From assembly GCA_009885185.1 (NCBI GenBank), contig VFLF01000790.1, forward strand, positions 1 through 11,941: a stretch of DNA of 11,941 bases, written 5' to 3'. The translations under genes were made by a program, and so were the position numbers. Of the stretch, positions 1 through 7,287 are shown in pieces (positions within the stretch are counted from its first letter, which is position 1; each line of letters begins with the position of its first letter). Origin of the DNA: Nitrosomonadales bacterium. Its GTDB lineage: Bacteria > Pseudomonadota > Gammaproteobacteria > Burkholderiales > SG8-41. The notes below the pieces were generated by a model. It searched no databases, had not been told where the DNA came from, and saw only the letters and a program-made list of their open reading frames with translations.

Positions 1-1598
1 ACACCGGAGCCCGCGCCAGGCAGGGTCATCAGCAAGTCGTAGGTTACGTCCGGTCGTCGCAAAAGATCCAGCAATGGATATTCGCGCTCCATCGCCTGAC
101 CCAGCACGCGTTGTGCGTCCGCCTCACTGACCACGCGCGGATTGACCCACGTGGATTTGAGCCGTTCCTGTTCGCGCGCAATGGCTTCGCGCTTGTGCTC
201 GAACGCGGCCCAGCGCACATCATCCACCGCGCCGAGTTTGCGGCCGATTTCCGTCAAGCGCAAATCGGCATTGTCTTCGCGCAGCGACAGCCGGTATTCG
301 GCGCGGCTGGTGAACATGCGATACGGCTCTGAAACGCCGCGCGTGATCAAGTCATCGACCAGCACGCCAAGATAGGCTTCATTGCGCTTGGGGCACCACG
401 CCTCGCGCTCCTTCACGTGCAGCGCGGCATTTAGCCCAGCCAGCAAACCTTGCGCGGCGGCTTCTTCGTATCCCGTGGTTCCGTTGATTTGCCCGGCGAA
501 AAACAAGCCGGCGATGGCCTTGGTTTCCAGCGAGCTTTTCAACCCGCGCGGATCGAAATAATCGTACTCGATCGCGTAGCCGGGCCGCGTGATGTGCGCG
601 TTTTCAAGGCCCTTGATCGAGCGCACCAGCGCCAGTTGCACGTCATACGGCAGACTGGTGGAAATCCCGTTCGGGTAGAACTCGTGCGTAGTCAGGCCCT
701 CGGGCTCGAGAAAAATCTGGTGTGCATTTTTATCGGCGAAGCGCGAGATCTTGTCTTCTATCGACGGACAATAGCGCGGGCCTATGCCTTCGATCACGCC
801 CGTAAACAACGGCGAACGATCCAAGCCTGCACGGATTATGTCGTGCGTACCTTCGTGCGTGTGCGTGATCCAGCACGGCAGTTGCGTGGGGTGCTGCTCG
901 CGTGACCCCATGAACGAAAACACCGGCGCGGGATCATCTCCCGGCTGTTCGGTCATCACCGAAAAATCAATACTGCGGCCATCAAGGCGCGGCGGCGTGC
1001 CCGTTTTAAGGCGCCCGACCGGCAGCTTCAACTCGCGCAACCGTTGCGCGAGCGTTAGCGCCGGCGGATCACCGGCGCGGCCCGCCTGATAATTTTCCAG
1101 TCCGACATGCACGCGGCCGGCGAGGAAGGTGCCCGCAGTCAAGACCACGGCCCGCGCTTTAAAACGCACGCCGATTTGCGTGATCACGCCAGTGACGCGA
1201 TCGCCCTCAAGAATAAGATCATCCACCGCCTGCTGAAACACGCGCAGGGTCGGATGATTTTCAAGTCGTGAACGCATCGCCTTGCGATACAACACCCGGT
1301 CGGCCTGCGCGCGCGTCGCTCGAACGGCTGGCCCTTTGCGCGAGTTGAGGATGCGGAACTGTATACCAGCTTCGTCGGTGGCGGCAGCCATCGCACCGCC
1401 GAGCGCATCGACCTCCTTGACCAGGTGGCCCTTGCCGATGCCCCCGATGGAGGGGTTGCATGACATCTGCCCCAAGGTTTCAACGCTATGCGTGAGAAGC
1501 AGGGTTTGGCAGCCCAAGCGCGCGGCAGCGAGCGCGGCTTCGCTGCCGGCATGCCCTCCACCTATAACAATTATATCATAATAATCAATGTGTTGCAT
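1..1598 (-). CDS. mnmG: tRNA uridine-5-carboxymethylaminomethyl modification enzyme MnmG (GidA), C-terminus cut by window edge
   Basis: FAD-dependent partner of MnmE in the cytoplasmic complex that builds the (carboxymethyl)aminomethyl group at C5 of wobble uridine U34 in tRNAs reading NNA/NNG codons. My own translation of the minus strand is open from the ATG at 1596-1598 to the window edge, giving 532 residues of a family of about 630, so roughly the last 95 residues (helical tRNA/MnmE-binding end) are outside. Seen: FAD-binding GGGHAG at residues 13-18, [11 protein letters not shown] with Cys47, the conserved [18 protein letters not shown] region, YCPSIEDK with Cys277, and [17 protein letters not shown]. 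Cys47 and Cys277 fall at the same numbers as the two essential cysteines of the E. coli enzyme. No clear Shine-Dalgarno precedes the ATG, but the start aligns with the family N-terminus. It lies downstream of mnmE on the same strand, separated by 135 bases carrying two parS sites and a possible promoter. No frameshift seen. Confidence 0.97.
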   Translation of the reverse strand, partial: MQHIDYYDIIVIGGGHAGSEAALAAARLGCQTLLLTHSVETLGQMSCNPSIGGIGKGHLVKEVDALGGAMAAATDEAGIQFRILNSRKGPAVRATRAQADRVLYRKAMRSRLENHPTLRVFQQAVDDLILEGDRVTGVITQIGVRFKARAVVLTAGTFLAGRVHVGLENYQAGRAGDPPALTLAQRLRELKLPVGRLKTGTPPRLDGRSIDFSVMTEQPGDDPAPVFSFMGSREQHPTQLPCWITHTHEGTHDIIRAGLDRSPLFTGVIEGIGPRYCPSIEDKISRFADKNAHQIFLEPEGLTTHEFYPNGISTSLPYDVQLALVRSIKGLENAHITRPGYAIEYDYFDPRGLKSSLETKAIAGLFFAGQINGTTGYEEAAAQGLLAGLNAALHVKEREAWCPKRNEAYLGVLVDDLITRGVSEPYRMFTSRAEYRLSLREDNADLRLTEIGRKLGAVDDVRWAAFEHKREAIAREQERLKSTWVNPRVVSEADAQRVLGQAMEREYPLLDLLRRPDVTYDLLMTLPGAGSG

Positions 1599-1625
1599 AA
1601 TACAATGGGTCGCTGAAGGGTATGC

Positions 1626-1631
1626 ATTATA
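1626..1631 (-). promoter_or_regulatory. Possible -10 box for mnmG
   Basis: The minus strand reads TATAAT here, an exact sigma-70 -10 hexamer, ending 27 bases before the mnmG ATG. The hexamer at the expected -35 distance (about 1649-1654) is TATCGC, a poor match, so either the promoter is weak, needs an activator, or the hexamer is chance. If real, the nearest parS site lies about 40 bases upstream of the -10 box, so ParB binding there could affect mnmG transcription. That last point is inference. Confidence 0.4.
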
Positions 1632-1669
1632 ACGGACTCCCGGCCCGGGCGATAGCCGCGATCTGCGGA

Positions 1670-1685
1670 TGTTTCACGTGAAACA
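1670..1685. other. parS centromere site 1 (perfect palindrome)
   Basis: The 16 bases TGTTTCACGTGAAACA form a perfect palindrome and equal the widely conserved bacterial chromosomal parS consensus, the loading site for the CTP-dependent clamp protein ParB. The position fits: parS sites cluster near oriC, and parA/parB are commonly found just beyond mnmG and rsmG, which would be to the left of this window. This one lies between mnmE and mnmG, upstream of the possible mnmG -10 box. Confidence 0.93.
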
Positions 1686-1707
1686 TCGAGGCACCGCTCC
1701 AGCCACA

Positions 1708-1723
1708 TGTTCCACGTGAAACC
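1708..1723. other. parS centromere site 2 (near-perfect)
   Basis: TGTTCCACGTGAAACC matches the parS consensus with the core CACGTG intact and one departure at the last base. It begins 38 bases after the start of the first site and ends 10 bases short of the mnmE stop codon. The T-to-C change at the fifth base is a common variant of functional sites. A pair of sites this close would give a strong local ParB loading point. Confidence 0.88.
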
Positions 1724-1733
1724 ATCGGCCCGG

Positions 1734-3068
1734 CTATTTACCGATACAAAATCGAGAGAAAATCTCGCCGAGCACATCGTCCGCCGTACGTTGCCCGGTA
1801 ATACTCATCAGCGCCTCATGGGCCGAGCGCAATTCTTCGGCAAACAGTTCTTGCCGGCTGATAACACCGGTGGCACGTTCGAGTCCGCCCAGCGACTTTC
1901 GCATTGCTTGCAAGTGCCTCTCGCGGGCCATAAAAACACCTTCCGCCTCGCCGCGCCAGCCTATGGTTTCAGCCAGCGCCCTACGCAATAGCTCCATACC
2001 CTCCCCCGTTTTGGCAGACAGGGTGATATCGGCGCCGTCGCGAGTAGCTGGCTGACGGGCTAGGTCCGACTTGTTGAATACGCGCAGACAACGTAGCCGC
2101 GCCGGCAACCGGCTTAGGATATCGAGATCTTCCGCAGCCGGCCCCTTCGTGGCATCAATGACCAGCAAGACCAGATCCGCCTTTTCGATGGCGCTCCAAG
2201 TGCGCGAGATGCCGATACGCTCCACCGGGTCGCTAGACTCTCGCAGCCCTGCAGTATCGATAATGTGCAGCGGCACCCCGGCAAGATTAATGGTCTGGCG
2301 CACCGCATCCCGCGTCGTGCCGGGAATTTCCGAGACTATGGCAACGTCCTCGCCCGCCAGCCGGTTTAACAAACTGGATTTGCCCACATTGGGTTGGCCA
2401 GCCAACACCACGTGTGCCCCCTCGCGCAACAGGCTGCCTTGTGCCGACGCCGCCAGCAATCGTTCCAACTGTGCGGCGACCTCTCCCAACCGCGCGCGTT
2501 GGTCCAGCCGGGTCGGCGCATCAATTTCTTCATCAGGGAAGTCGAGTGTTGCTTCCGTCAGCGCCCTTAGTTCCAATATCCCGTCATCGACGCGCTGTAT
2601 TTGATCGGAATAAGCGCCATCAAGGGATCGCAAGGCGCAACGCGCCGCCTGCTCGGTCGCGGCATCTATCAAGTCCGCCACGCCTTCAGCCTGCGCCAGA
2701 TCCATTTTGCCGTTAAGGTATGCGCGCTGCGTGAATTCCCCTGGCGCAGCGGGACGCGCGCCCAGTTCAAAGCAGCGCCGCAACAAGCGATTCAACACCA
2801 CCGGCGCGCCATGCCCCTGCAGCTCCAGCACCTCTTCACCGGTATAAGACGCGACGCCCGGGAAGTAAATGGCCAAACCTTCATCGATCACATTACCCGT
2901 GCCATCCACGAATCTCGCCAAAGCGGCAACACGCGGCGGCAGGGCTTTACCCGTGATGTCGCGCCCGAAAGCGCTCAAGGACTTTCCAGAGATGCGCACC
3001 ACACCGATGCCGGCGCGGCCGGGTGCCGTGGCTATCGCGGCGATAGTGTCGTGACGGGACACGACCAC
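1734..3068 (-). CDS. mnmE: tRNA modification GTPase MnmE (TrmE)
   Basis: GTPase that works with MnmG to form the 5-substituted wobble uridine in tRNA. The 444 residues match the family length (about 450). The order is an N-terminal formyl-tetrahydrofolate-binding, dimer-forming domain (residues 1 to about 118, with APGRAGIGVVRISG), a helical domain, and an inserted G domain with G1 GQPNVGKS (224-231), the K-loop IPGTTRD (248-254), G3 DTAG (271-274), G4 NKSD (332-335) and G5 SAK (351-353). The C-terminus is the invariant CIGK (441-444). The start is uncertain. The first codon used here is a GTG at 3066-3068, but a second GTG two codons later (3060-3062) makes the N-terminus VSRHDTIAA align exactly with the E. 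coli start, and neither has a clear ribosome binding site. The gene follows yidC by only 10-16 bases, so it is very probably co-transcribed. Confidence 0.97.
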   Translation of the reverse strand: MVVSRHDTIAAIATAPGRAGIGVVRISGKSLSAFGRDITGKALPPRVAALARFVDGTGNVIDEGLAIYFPGVASYTGEEVLELQGHGAPVVLNRLLRRCFELGARPAAPGEFTQRAYLNGKMDLAQAEGVADLIDAATEQAARCALRSLDGAYSDQIQRVDDGILELRALTEATLDFPDEEIDAPTRLDQRARLGEVAAQLERLLAASAQGSLLREGAHVVLAGQPNVGKSSLLNRLAGEDVAIVSEIPGTTRDAVRQTINLAGVPLHIIDTAGLRESSDPVERIGISRTWSAIEKADLVLLVIDATKGPAAEDLDILSRLPARLRCLRVFNKSDLARQPATRDGADITLSAKTGEGMELLRRALAETIGWRGEAEGVFMARERHLQAMRKSLGGLERATGVISRQELFAEELRSAHEALMSITGQRTADDVLGEIFSRFCIGK

Positions 3069-3078
3069 AGCAATGCGG

Positions 3079-4773
3079 TCAGGCCTTTGCGCCGGACTTT
3101 TGACTGGCCTTTTCCAGCACGCTATTGATATGCCACTGCTGCGCGATGGACAGGATGTTGTTCACCAGCCAGTACAACACGAGGCCAGCAGGAAAGAAAA
3201 AGAAAAACACGCTGAATGCTATCGGCATGATTTTCATCACCTTCGCCTGCACCGGGTCCGGCGGCTCCGGATTCAAACGGGTCTGGATAATCATCGAAGC
3301 ACCCATCAGCACCGGCAGGATGTACCATGGATCAATCGCCGACAAATCCGTAATCCAGCCATAAAACGGCGCGTGACGAAGTTCTACCGACGCCAGAATA
3401 ACCCAATAAAGTGCAATAAAAACAGGCATTTGCACCAATATCGGCAGGCACCCCGCCATTGGGTTGACCTTCTCTTTCTGGTACATCTCCATCATCGCTT
3501 TTTGCAAGCGCTGACGGTCATCGCCATAACGTTCCTTCAACTGCTGCATTTTAGGCGCTATGATTTTCATCTTGGCCATTGCGCGATAACTGGCTTCCTG
3601 CAAAGGATAAAAAATCAGCTTCACCAGCACAGTCAATAAAATGATGGCGATACCCCAGTTGCCCACCATGCCATGGATCCAATTTAACACCACGAACAGC
3701 GGTACGGCGATCACCGTGAGTATCCCGAAATCCACCACGAGGTCGAGTCCCGGCGCGAGTTTTTCCAGCGTGGCGGTGTCTTGCGGGCCCGCGTATAACG
3801 CCACACTGACCACGCCTTTCTGACCCGACGCAACCGGAGCGCCCACGACTTTCACGCCCGCAGCGTATAACCCGCCATCCAATTTATTGGTATAAAACTC
3901 GCGCTGCGTCTTTTCCGCTGGCAAAAACGCACTTAGAAAATAATGTTGTATGACCGCTACCCAGCCTTCATCCTGCAAACTTTTACTGTAGGGCGTTTTG
4001 CTCTTGTCGACATCGTCAAACGCTACCTTCTGAAATTTTTCGCCTTTGGTATACACGGCGGGTCCGGTGTAAGTCGGCAGCATCGCCGAGTCACCCTCGG
4101 GCGGTTTACGATCACGCACCAGTTGAAAATAACCGTAGGGTTGCACTGGTTTATCCGAGCCATTGGTGATTTCATACGACACGTCAATCGTGTATTTGCC
4201 GCGGGTAAATTTGTATACCTGCTCCACTTTCAGGCCATTGGCCTCTGGCGCCGTCAGTCGCACTTCCAGCGTACTGGCGCCTTCAGGTAATTGATATTCC
4301 CGGGCGCTCGTGGTGTACACGGTATGATGATTGGGCAAACCTTCTCCGCCGATCAGGCCGGATTGCGCGATATACGTGTTGTCCGCGTTACTCTGGAACA
4401 GCACAAAGTTCTTGCTCTTGTCGAGCGTGCCTTTATGCTGCTTGAACTCCAGCCGGCGGACATCCCCCCCTTTGGTGCTGATTTCCGCGCGCAGCAAATC
4501 TGTTTCGACCCTGACTATCTGACCACCCGCACCGATCGCGGCCGACGGCACTGCGCCGACCGCGGGCGCGCCAGGCGTAGCGGCGACTGTCGCAGGACTG
4601 ATAGACGGCGCCTGCGGTACCGGGATTCCGCCGGCGTCCGATTTCGCGTCGCTCTTCTTGGCCGTCGCCTGAGTTGCCGGCGCCTGGGGCTTTTGATCAC
4701 GCTGCCACGCATCCACCAGCATAAAGGTGGAAAACGTGAACACGAAAAACAGTATCAGCCGTTGAGTATCCAT
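3079..4773 (-). CDS. yidC: Membrane protein insertase YidC (Oxa1 family)
   Basis: Inner-membrane insertase and chaperone that works alone or with SecYEG. It has 564 residues, close to the Gram-negative form (548 in E. coli). Seen in order: the canonical start MDTQRLILFF with a first membrane segment at about residues 5-21; an Ala/Pro/Lys-rich linker at about 25-85; a large periplasmic beta domain at about 85-340; then the conserved five-helix core. The core includes a helix at about 345-365, TVLVKLIFYPL (381-391) carrying Lys385 where E. coli has the hydrophilic-groove Arg366, the cytoplasmic helical hairpin (about 395-435), GCLPILVQMPVFIALYW (441-457), and the last helices with FPAGLVLYWLVNNILSI. 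Lys in place of Arg keeps the positive charge and is not evidence of loss of function. No good Shine-Dalgarno is visible. yidD, usually directly upstream, is absent from the 75-base gap to rnpA. Confidence 0.97.
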   Translation of the reverse strand: MDTQRLILFFVFTFSTFMLVDAWQRDQKPQAPATQATAKKSDAKSDAGGIPVPQAPSISPATVAATPGAPAVGAVPSAAIGAGGQIVRVETDLLRAEISTKGGDVRRLEFKQHKGTLDKSKNFVLFQSNADNTYIAQSGLIGGEGLPNHHTVYTTSAREYQLPEGASTLEVRLTAPEANGLKVEQVYKFTRGKYTIDVSYEITNGSDKPVQPYGYFQLVRDRKPPEGDSAMLPTYTGPAVYTKGEKFQKVAFDDVDKSKTPYSKSLQDEGWVAVIQHYFLSAFLPAEKTQREFYTNKLDGGLYAAGVKVVGAPVASGQKGVVSVALYAGPQDTATLEKLAPGLDLVVDFGILTVIAVPLFVVLNWIHGMVGNWGIAIILLTVLVKLIFYPLQEASYRAMAKMKIIAPKMQQLKERYGDDRQRLQKAMMEMYQKEKVNPMAGCLPILVQMPVFIALYWVILASVELRHAPFYGWITDLSAIDPWYILPVLMGASMIIQTRLNPEPPDPVQAKVMKIMPIAFSVFFFFFPAGLVLYWLVNNILSIAQQWHINSVLEKASQKSGAKA

Positions 4774-4848
4774 TGCGACAGTCTTATGCGATTTTGCGGT
4801 TCAATTTCGGGATGCGCTGTAGTTCTTCGGTGCCAAAGATACAAGAGA

Positions 4849-5244
4849 TCAACGTACCAACGCACCAAAGGGACCAAAGCGCGCAGCCACGTCACGCAAC
4901 AGTTGATCCAGTTCACTGCGTATCACCGGATTGCTCGATTTGCGCAAATTGTTTTTCTGCTGAAACACGATATCCACCGCAGGTAATCCGGCTCGCGCAG
5001 CCCTGAATGCTTCTCGTGCGAGCCGCTTACCCCGATTGCGATCCACCGAACGTGGCGCGGCTTTCCGGCTAGCTACCAAGCCCAGCCTGGCCAACGTCAG
5101 CGAATTGGCCAACGCCCGTACCAGAAAATTCCGGCTTGATATACGACATGGTGCCGCCAGCGCGGCGCGGAACTCTTCTGGCTTTGTGAGCTTATCCGGA
5201 TTAGCTGTCGATCCGCCTTCTCTGGTTCCATCGACCCGAGCCAT
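4849..5244 (-). CDS. rnpA: Ribonuclease P protein component RnpA
   Basis: Small basic protein cofactor of the RNase P ribozyme, which matures the 5' ends of tRNAs. It has 131 residues, slightly longer than the E. coli protein (119). The family signature is clear: the RNR motif DRNRGKRLAREAFR at residues 68-81, preceded by ARLGLVASRK (52-61) and followed by the LPAVDIVFQQKN strand (87-98). The N-terminal dozen residues (MARVDGTREGGS) do not resemble the family and account for the extra length, but I see no better internal start. The upstream sequence GTGGA next to the ATG is a poor ribosome binding site. The gene lies 71 bases after rpmH in the usual rpmH-rnpA order, so it is probably transcribed from the rpmH promoter. 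Confidence 0.94.
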   Translation of the reverse strand: MARVDGTREGGSTANPDKLTKPEEFRAALAAPCRISSRNFLVRALANSLTLARLGLVASRKAAPRSVDRNRGKRLAREAFRAARAGLPAVDIVFQQKNNLRKSSNPVIRSELDQLLRDVAARFGPFGALVR

Positions 5245-5255
5245 TCCACAAATAA

Positions 5256-5275
5256 TTATTGATTAAAATCAATAA
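5256..5275. promoter_or_regulatory. A+T-rich dyad with a perfect FNR-type box between rpmH and rnpA
   Basis: TTATTGATTAAAATCAATAA is a perfect 9-base inverted repeat with a two-base centre. Inside it, 5259-5272 reads TTGAT-TAAA-ATCAA, an exact match to the consensus of FNR/Anr-type oxygen-sensing regulators. In RNA it would form an all-A/U hairpin 11 bases before the rnpA ATG, so it could instead be a processing or translation-control element. Its distance from rnpA does not suit classical class II activation, because the implied start point would fall inside rnpA. The sequence match is certain; any function is inference. Confidence 0.4.
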
Positions 5276-5315
5276 CTTATTGTGCTGTTCTTCTCTTCGT
5301 CAACCGAAGATTAGA

Positions 5316-5450
5316 CTAGGCCGACAGTACGGCGCGACCCTTGGCCCTGCGAGCGCGGATTACGGCGCGGCCACCTCGGGTTTTCATGCGAGCGCGAAAC
5401 CCATGCGTACGTGCGCGGCTGATTTTAGAGGGCTGAAAAGTTCTTTTCAT
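5316..5450 (-). CDS. rpmH: 50S ribosomal protein L34
   Basis: Small basic protein of the large ribosomal subunit, 44 residues. Read directly from the minus strand: starts [20 protein letters not shown], continues [20 protein letters not shown] and ends VLSA, matching E. coli L34 (46 residues) along its whole length, including the invariant KRTFQPS start and HGFRARM core. The ATG is at 5448-5450 with AGGA at 5461-5464 as a ribosome binding site about 10 bases upstream. It is the first gene of the leftward cluster rpmH-rnpA-yidC-mnmE and lies back to back with dnaA, the usual arrangement beside a chromosomal origin. Confidence 0.97.
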   Translation of the reverse strand: MKRTFQPSKISRARTHGFRARMKTRGGRAVIRARRAKGRAVLSA

Positions 5451-5480
5451 GGCAGTAGTTTCCTGAACAGAGAACAACAT

Positions 5481-5505
5481 CGGGCCAACACAGAATTGTT
5501 GCCCG
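5481..5505 (-). promoter_or_regulatory. Hairpin in the rpmH leader
   Basis: On the plus strand CGGG-C-CAACA and TGTTG-CCCG pair as a 9-base-pair stem with one bulged base and a six-base loop (CAGAAT). It lies inside the predicted rpmH 5' leader, between the promoter and the ribosome binding site. There is no U-tract after it in the rpmH direction, so it does not look like an intrinsic terminator. It could be a leader control element or simply a stabilising stem. The pairing is seen; the role is unknown. Confidence 0.45.
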
Positions 5506-5518
5506 GAGAGAACCTCTC

Positions 5519-5548
5519 ATTACATCGCATTTAATGGCGGTTTGTCAA
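5519..5548 (-). promoter_or_regulatory. Sigma-70-type promoter for rpmH and the leftward cluster
   Basis: On the minus strand a perfect -35 hexamer TTGACA (5543-5548) is followed after 18 bases by the -10-like hexamer TGTAAT (5519-5524), one base from consensus. The expected start point is near 5512, giving a leader of about 60 bases before the rpmH ATG. It is the only strong promoter I found ahead of rpmH-rnpA-yidC-mnmE. Confidence 0.7.
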
Positions 5549-5636
5549 TATCCTATCGAGGTTGTCGGGCCGCCACAGACTCGTCAATTCAAGCTCCTTA
5601 CCCTTATTCTGCCCTTTCCCGAACACATTCCACGGT

Positions 5637-5645
5637 TGTGGATAA
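5637..5645 (-). promoter_or_regulatory. DnaA box upstream of dnaA
   Basis: TGTGGATAA on the plus strand is TTATCCACA on the minus strand, an exact match to the strong DnaA-binding consensus. It lies about 130 bases before the dnaA start, where the dnaA promoter should be, so it may serve autoregulation of dnaA or form one arm of a bipartite origin with the boxes beyond dnaA. Confidence 0.8.
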
Positions 5646-5774
5646 CCCGACTTAAAGCACGTAAAATCGAACATAAAATCACGGGTGCTGTATGCTCCGC
5701 CGCCGAAGAAAATTAATATGCCCGAGGCCCAGGTTTTATCATCCTCGCCTACCGATCCAAGAGAAACCCACGCC

Positions 5775-7130
5775 ATGAACACTTTTTGGAGCCTTTGTCT
5801 TTCTCAGTTCGAGAAAGATTTGCCGGCTCAACAGTTCATCACTTGGATAAAACCATTAACGGTTACCCAATCAGGCAGTGCTGCTTACACCGTTGTCGCT
5901 CCAAACCGCTTCGTACAGCAATGGGTCCGCGACAAGTTTCTCCAACGCATACAATCCCTCGCGCAGGAACACCACACCACCCCGGTTAGCATTGAATTGG
6001 TGCTGGCCGACAAAGAACCCGCACACACGCCATCCCGTACCTTGGCGACCAGCGTGATACCCATCGCCGCGGAAAAACCCAGCTCGCCATCCGTTTCGCC
6101 GCCTCGAGATCTAACACGGCTTAACCCCGCGTTTACCTTTGACAGTTTTGTCACCGGCAAAGCGAACGAATTAGCGCGCGCCGCCGCAGCGCAGGTCGCC
6201 GAGAAGGCTGGTACAGCATACAACCCCTTGTTTATCTACGGCGGCGTCGGATTGGGTAAAACACACCTTGCGCACGCCATCGGCAATTATTTCCGCTTTC
6301 ATATGCCGCAAGGCAAGGTTCGTTACATTCATGCCGAACAATACGTCTCGGACGTCGTTCGGGCCTATCAGCACAAAGCCTTTGACGATTTCAAACGCTA
6401 TTACCATTCGCTGGACATGCTATTGATCGACGACATCCAGTTTTTTAATGGCAAGAGCCGTACGCAGGAAGAGTTTTTCTATGCCTTTAATGCCCTCATC
6501 GAGTCACACAAACAAGTGGTCATCACCTGCGACACCTATCCCAAGGAAATCGCCGGCATTGAAAACCGGCTTATCTCCCGATTTGGCTGGGGACTTACCG
6601 TCGCTGTTGAACCACCCGAACTGGAAATGAGGGTTGCCATACTGATTAAAAAAGCCGCCCAAGAAGCAGTTACCCTGTCTGAAGATGTCGCGTTTTTTTT
6701 GGCTCGGCACATACAATCCAACGTGCGCGAACTTGAAGGCGGCTTGAAGCGAATCCTTGCCTACTCACGATTTACCGGTCACGACATTTCCGTCGATTTG
6801 TGCCGCGAAGCTTTGCGCGACCTGCTGGCTGTGCAAAATCGCCAGATTTCCATAGAAAACATTCAAAAAACCGTCGCGGATTACTACAAGATCAAAGTTT
6901 CGGAGATGTACTCGAAAAAACGTACGCGCAATCTTGCACGACCGCGACAAATCGCCATGGCGTTGGCAAAAGAACTTACCCAACTCAGTCTTCCGGACAT
7001 TGGCGACGCCTTCGGCGGGCGCGATCACACCACGGTGCTGCACGCCTGTCGCAAGATCACGGATCTCAAAACCACCAACGGCGAAATCAGTCGCGATATT
7101 TCCTCGCTGCTGAAGGTACTCCGCTGCTAA
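5775..7130 (+). CDS. dnaA: Chromosomal replication initiator protein DnaA
   Basis: AAA+ ATPase that binds DnaA boxes, melts the origin and loads the replicative helicase. From the ATG at 5775 the protein has 451 residues. Domain I is residues 1 to about 75 ([24 protein letters not shown]). A short Pro/Ser linker spans about 80-112. The AAA+ domain has Walker [10 protein letters not shown] (156-164), Walker B LLIDDIQ (216-222), the box VII arginines R265 and R269 (RLISRF) and sensor II VRELEG (317-322). The DNA-binding domain IV has the signature [11 protein letters not shown] (414-424). The reading frame is open further upstream, with another ATG at 5718 (adding 19 residues, MPEAQVLSS...). 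I prefer 5775 because it aligns with the family start, although its purine stretch AAGAGA is a weak ribosome binding site. Domain III-IV wording is closest to betaproteobacterial DnaA. A run of eight T at 6693-6700 lies inside the gene without breaking it. Confidence 0.98.
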   Translation: MNTFWSLCLSQFEKDLPAQQFITWIKPLTVTQSGSAAYTVVAPNRFVQQWVRDKFLQRIQSLAQEHHTTPVSIELVLADKEPAHTPSRTLATSVIPIAAEKPSSPSVSPPRDLTRLNPAFTFDSFVTGKANELARAAAAQVAEKAGTAYNPLFIYGGVGLGKTHLAHAIGNYFRFHMPQGKVRYIHAEQYVSDVVRAYQHKAFDDFKRYYHSLDMLLIDDIQFFNGKSRTQEEFFYAFNALIESHKQVVITCDTYPKEIAGIENRLISRFGWGLTVAVEPPELEMRVAILIKKAAQEAVTLSEDVAFFLARHIQSNVRELEGGLKRILAYSRFTGHDISVDLCREALRDLLAVQNRQISIENIQKTVADYYKIKVSEMYSKKRTRNLARPRQIAMALAKELTQLSLPDIGDAFGGRDHTTVLHACRKITDLKTTNGEISRDISSLLKVLRC

Positions 7131-7133
7131 TCC

Positions 7134-7142
7134 TGTGCATAA
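7134..7142 (-). promoter_or_regulatory. DnaA box
   Basis: TGTGCATAA on the plus strand is TTATGCACA on the minus strand, fitting the TTWTNCACA consensus. It starts 3 bases after the dnaA stop codon. Confidence 0.7.
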
Positions 7143-7155
7143 CCTGGTGATACAT

Positions 7156-7164
7156 TGGGGATAA
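7156..7164 (-). promoter_or_regulatory. DnaA box, one mismatch
   Basis: TGGGGATAA on the plus strand is TTATCCCCA on the minus strand, one base from TTATCCACA. It starts 22 bases after the start of the preceding box and points the same way, so the two may act together. Confidence 0.5.
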
Positions 7165-7278
7165 CTGCTTTTATCAACCACCACCGAAAAACCATGAACA
7201 TAAGCCTCACTGGCTCCCTGCGGGTTATCCCGAACGGTAACGATAAATCAACCAGATGAATGTAAAGGCTTTTAAGAG

Positions 7279-7287
7279 TTATCCACA
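7279..7287 (+). promoter_or_regulatory. DnaA box, perfect
   Basis: TTATCCACA on the plus strand is the exact strong consensus, facing the A+T-rich tract that precedes dnaN. It is oriented opposite to the two boxes at the other end of the gap. Confidence 0.82.

Larger units (their letters stand above)
5451..5774. other. Divergent intergenic region between rpmH and dnaA
   Basis: This 324-base stretch holds no gene. It contains the rpmH ribosome binding site, a leader hairpin and the rpmH promoter on the minus strand, and one perfect DnaA box close to dnaA. I did not find a convincing sigma-70 promoter for dnaA: A-rich hexamers such as TAAAAT at 5662-5667 and 5674-5679 could be -10 boxes, but neither has a good -35 at the right spacing. 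With only one clear DnaA box and no strong A+T-rich unwinding tract, it is a weaker oriC candidate than the dnaA-dnaN gap. If dnaA starts at the upstream in-frame ATG at 5718, the gap shortens to 267 bases. Confidence 0.7.

Noticed and set aside
405..420. A further parS-like site around the CACGTG in mnmG
   Set aside because: Only the CACGTG core matches; the flanking bases differ from the parS consensus at several positions. Other CACGTG cores in the window fail for the same reason.
2071..3639. Several plus-strand open frames of 175-188 codons opposite mnmE and yidC
   Set aside because: They are shadows of the coding strand: low-complexity Arg/Ser/His-rich translations, no start signals and no recognisable domains.
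4291..4986. A 231-codon plus-strand open frame opposite yidC and rnpA
   Set aside because: It lies antisense to two well-recognised genes, crosses their junction, and its Arg/His-rich translation looks like a complement-strand shadow with no family resemblance.
7225..7233. TTATCCCGA as a DnaA box
   Set aside because: It has two mismatches, including the conserved CACA end, so it is noted only as a weak relative within the candidate origin.
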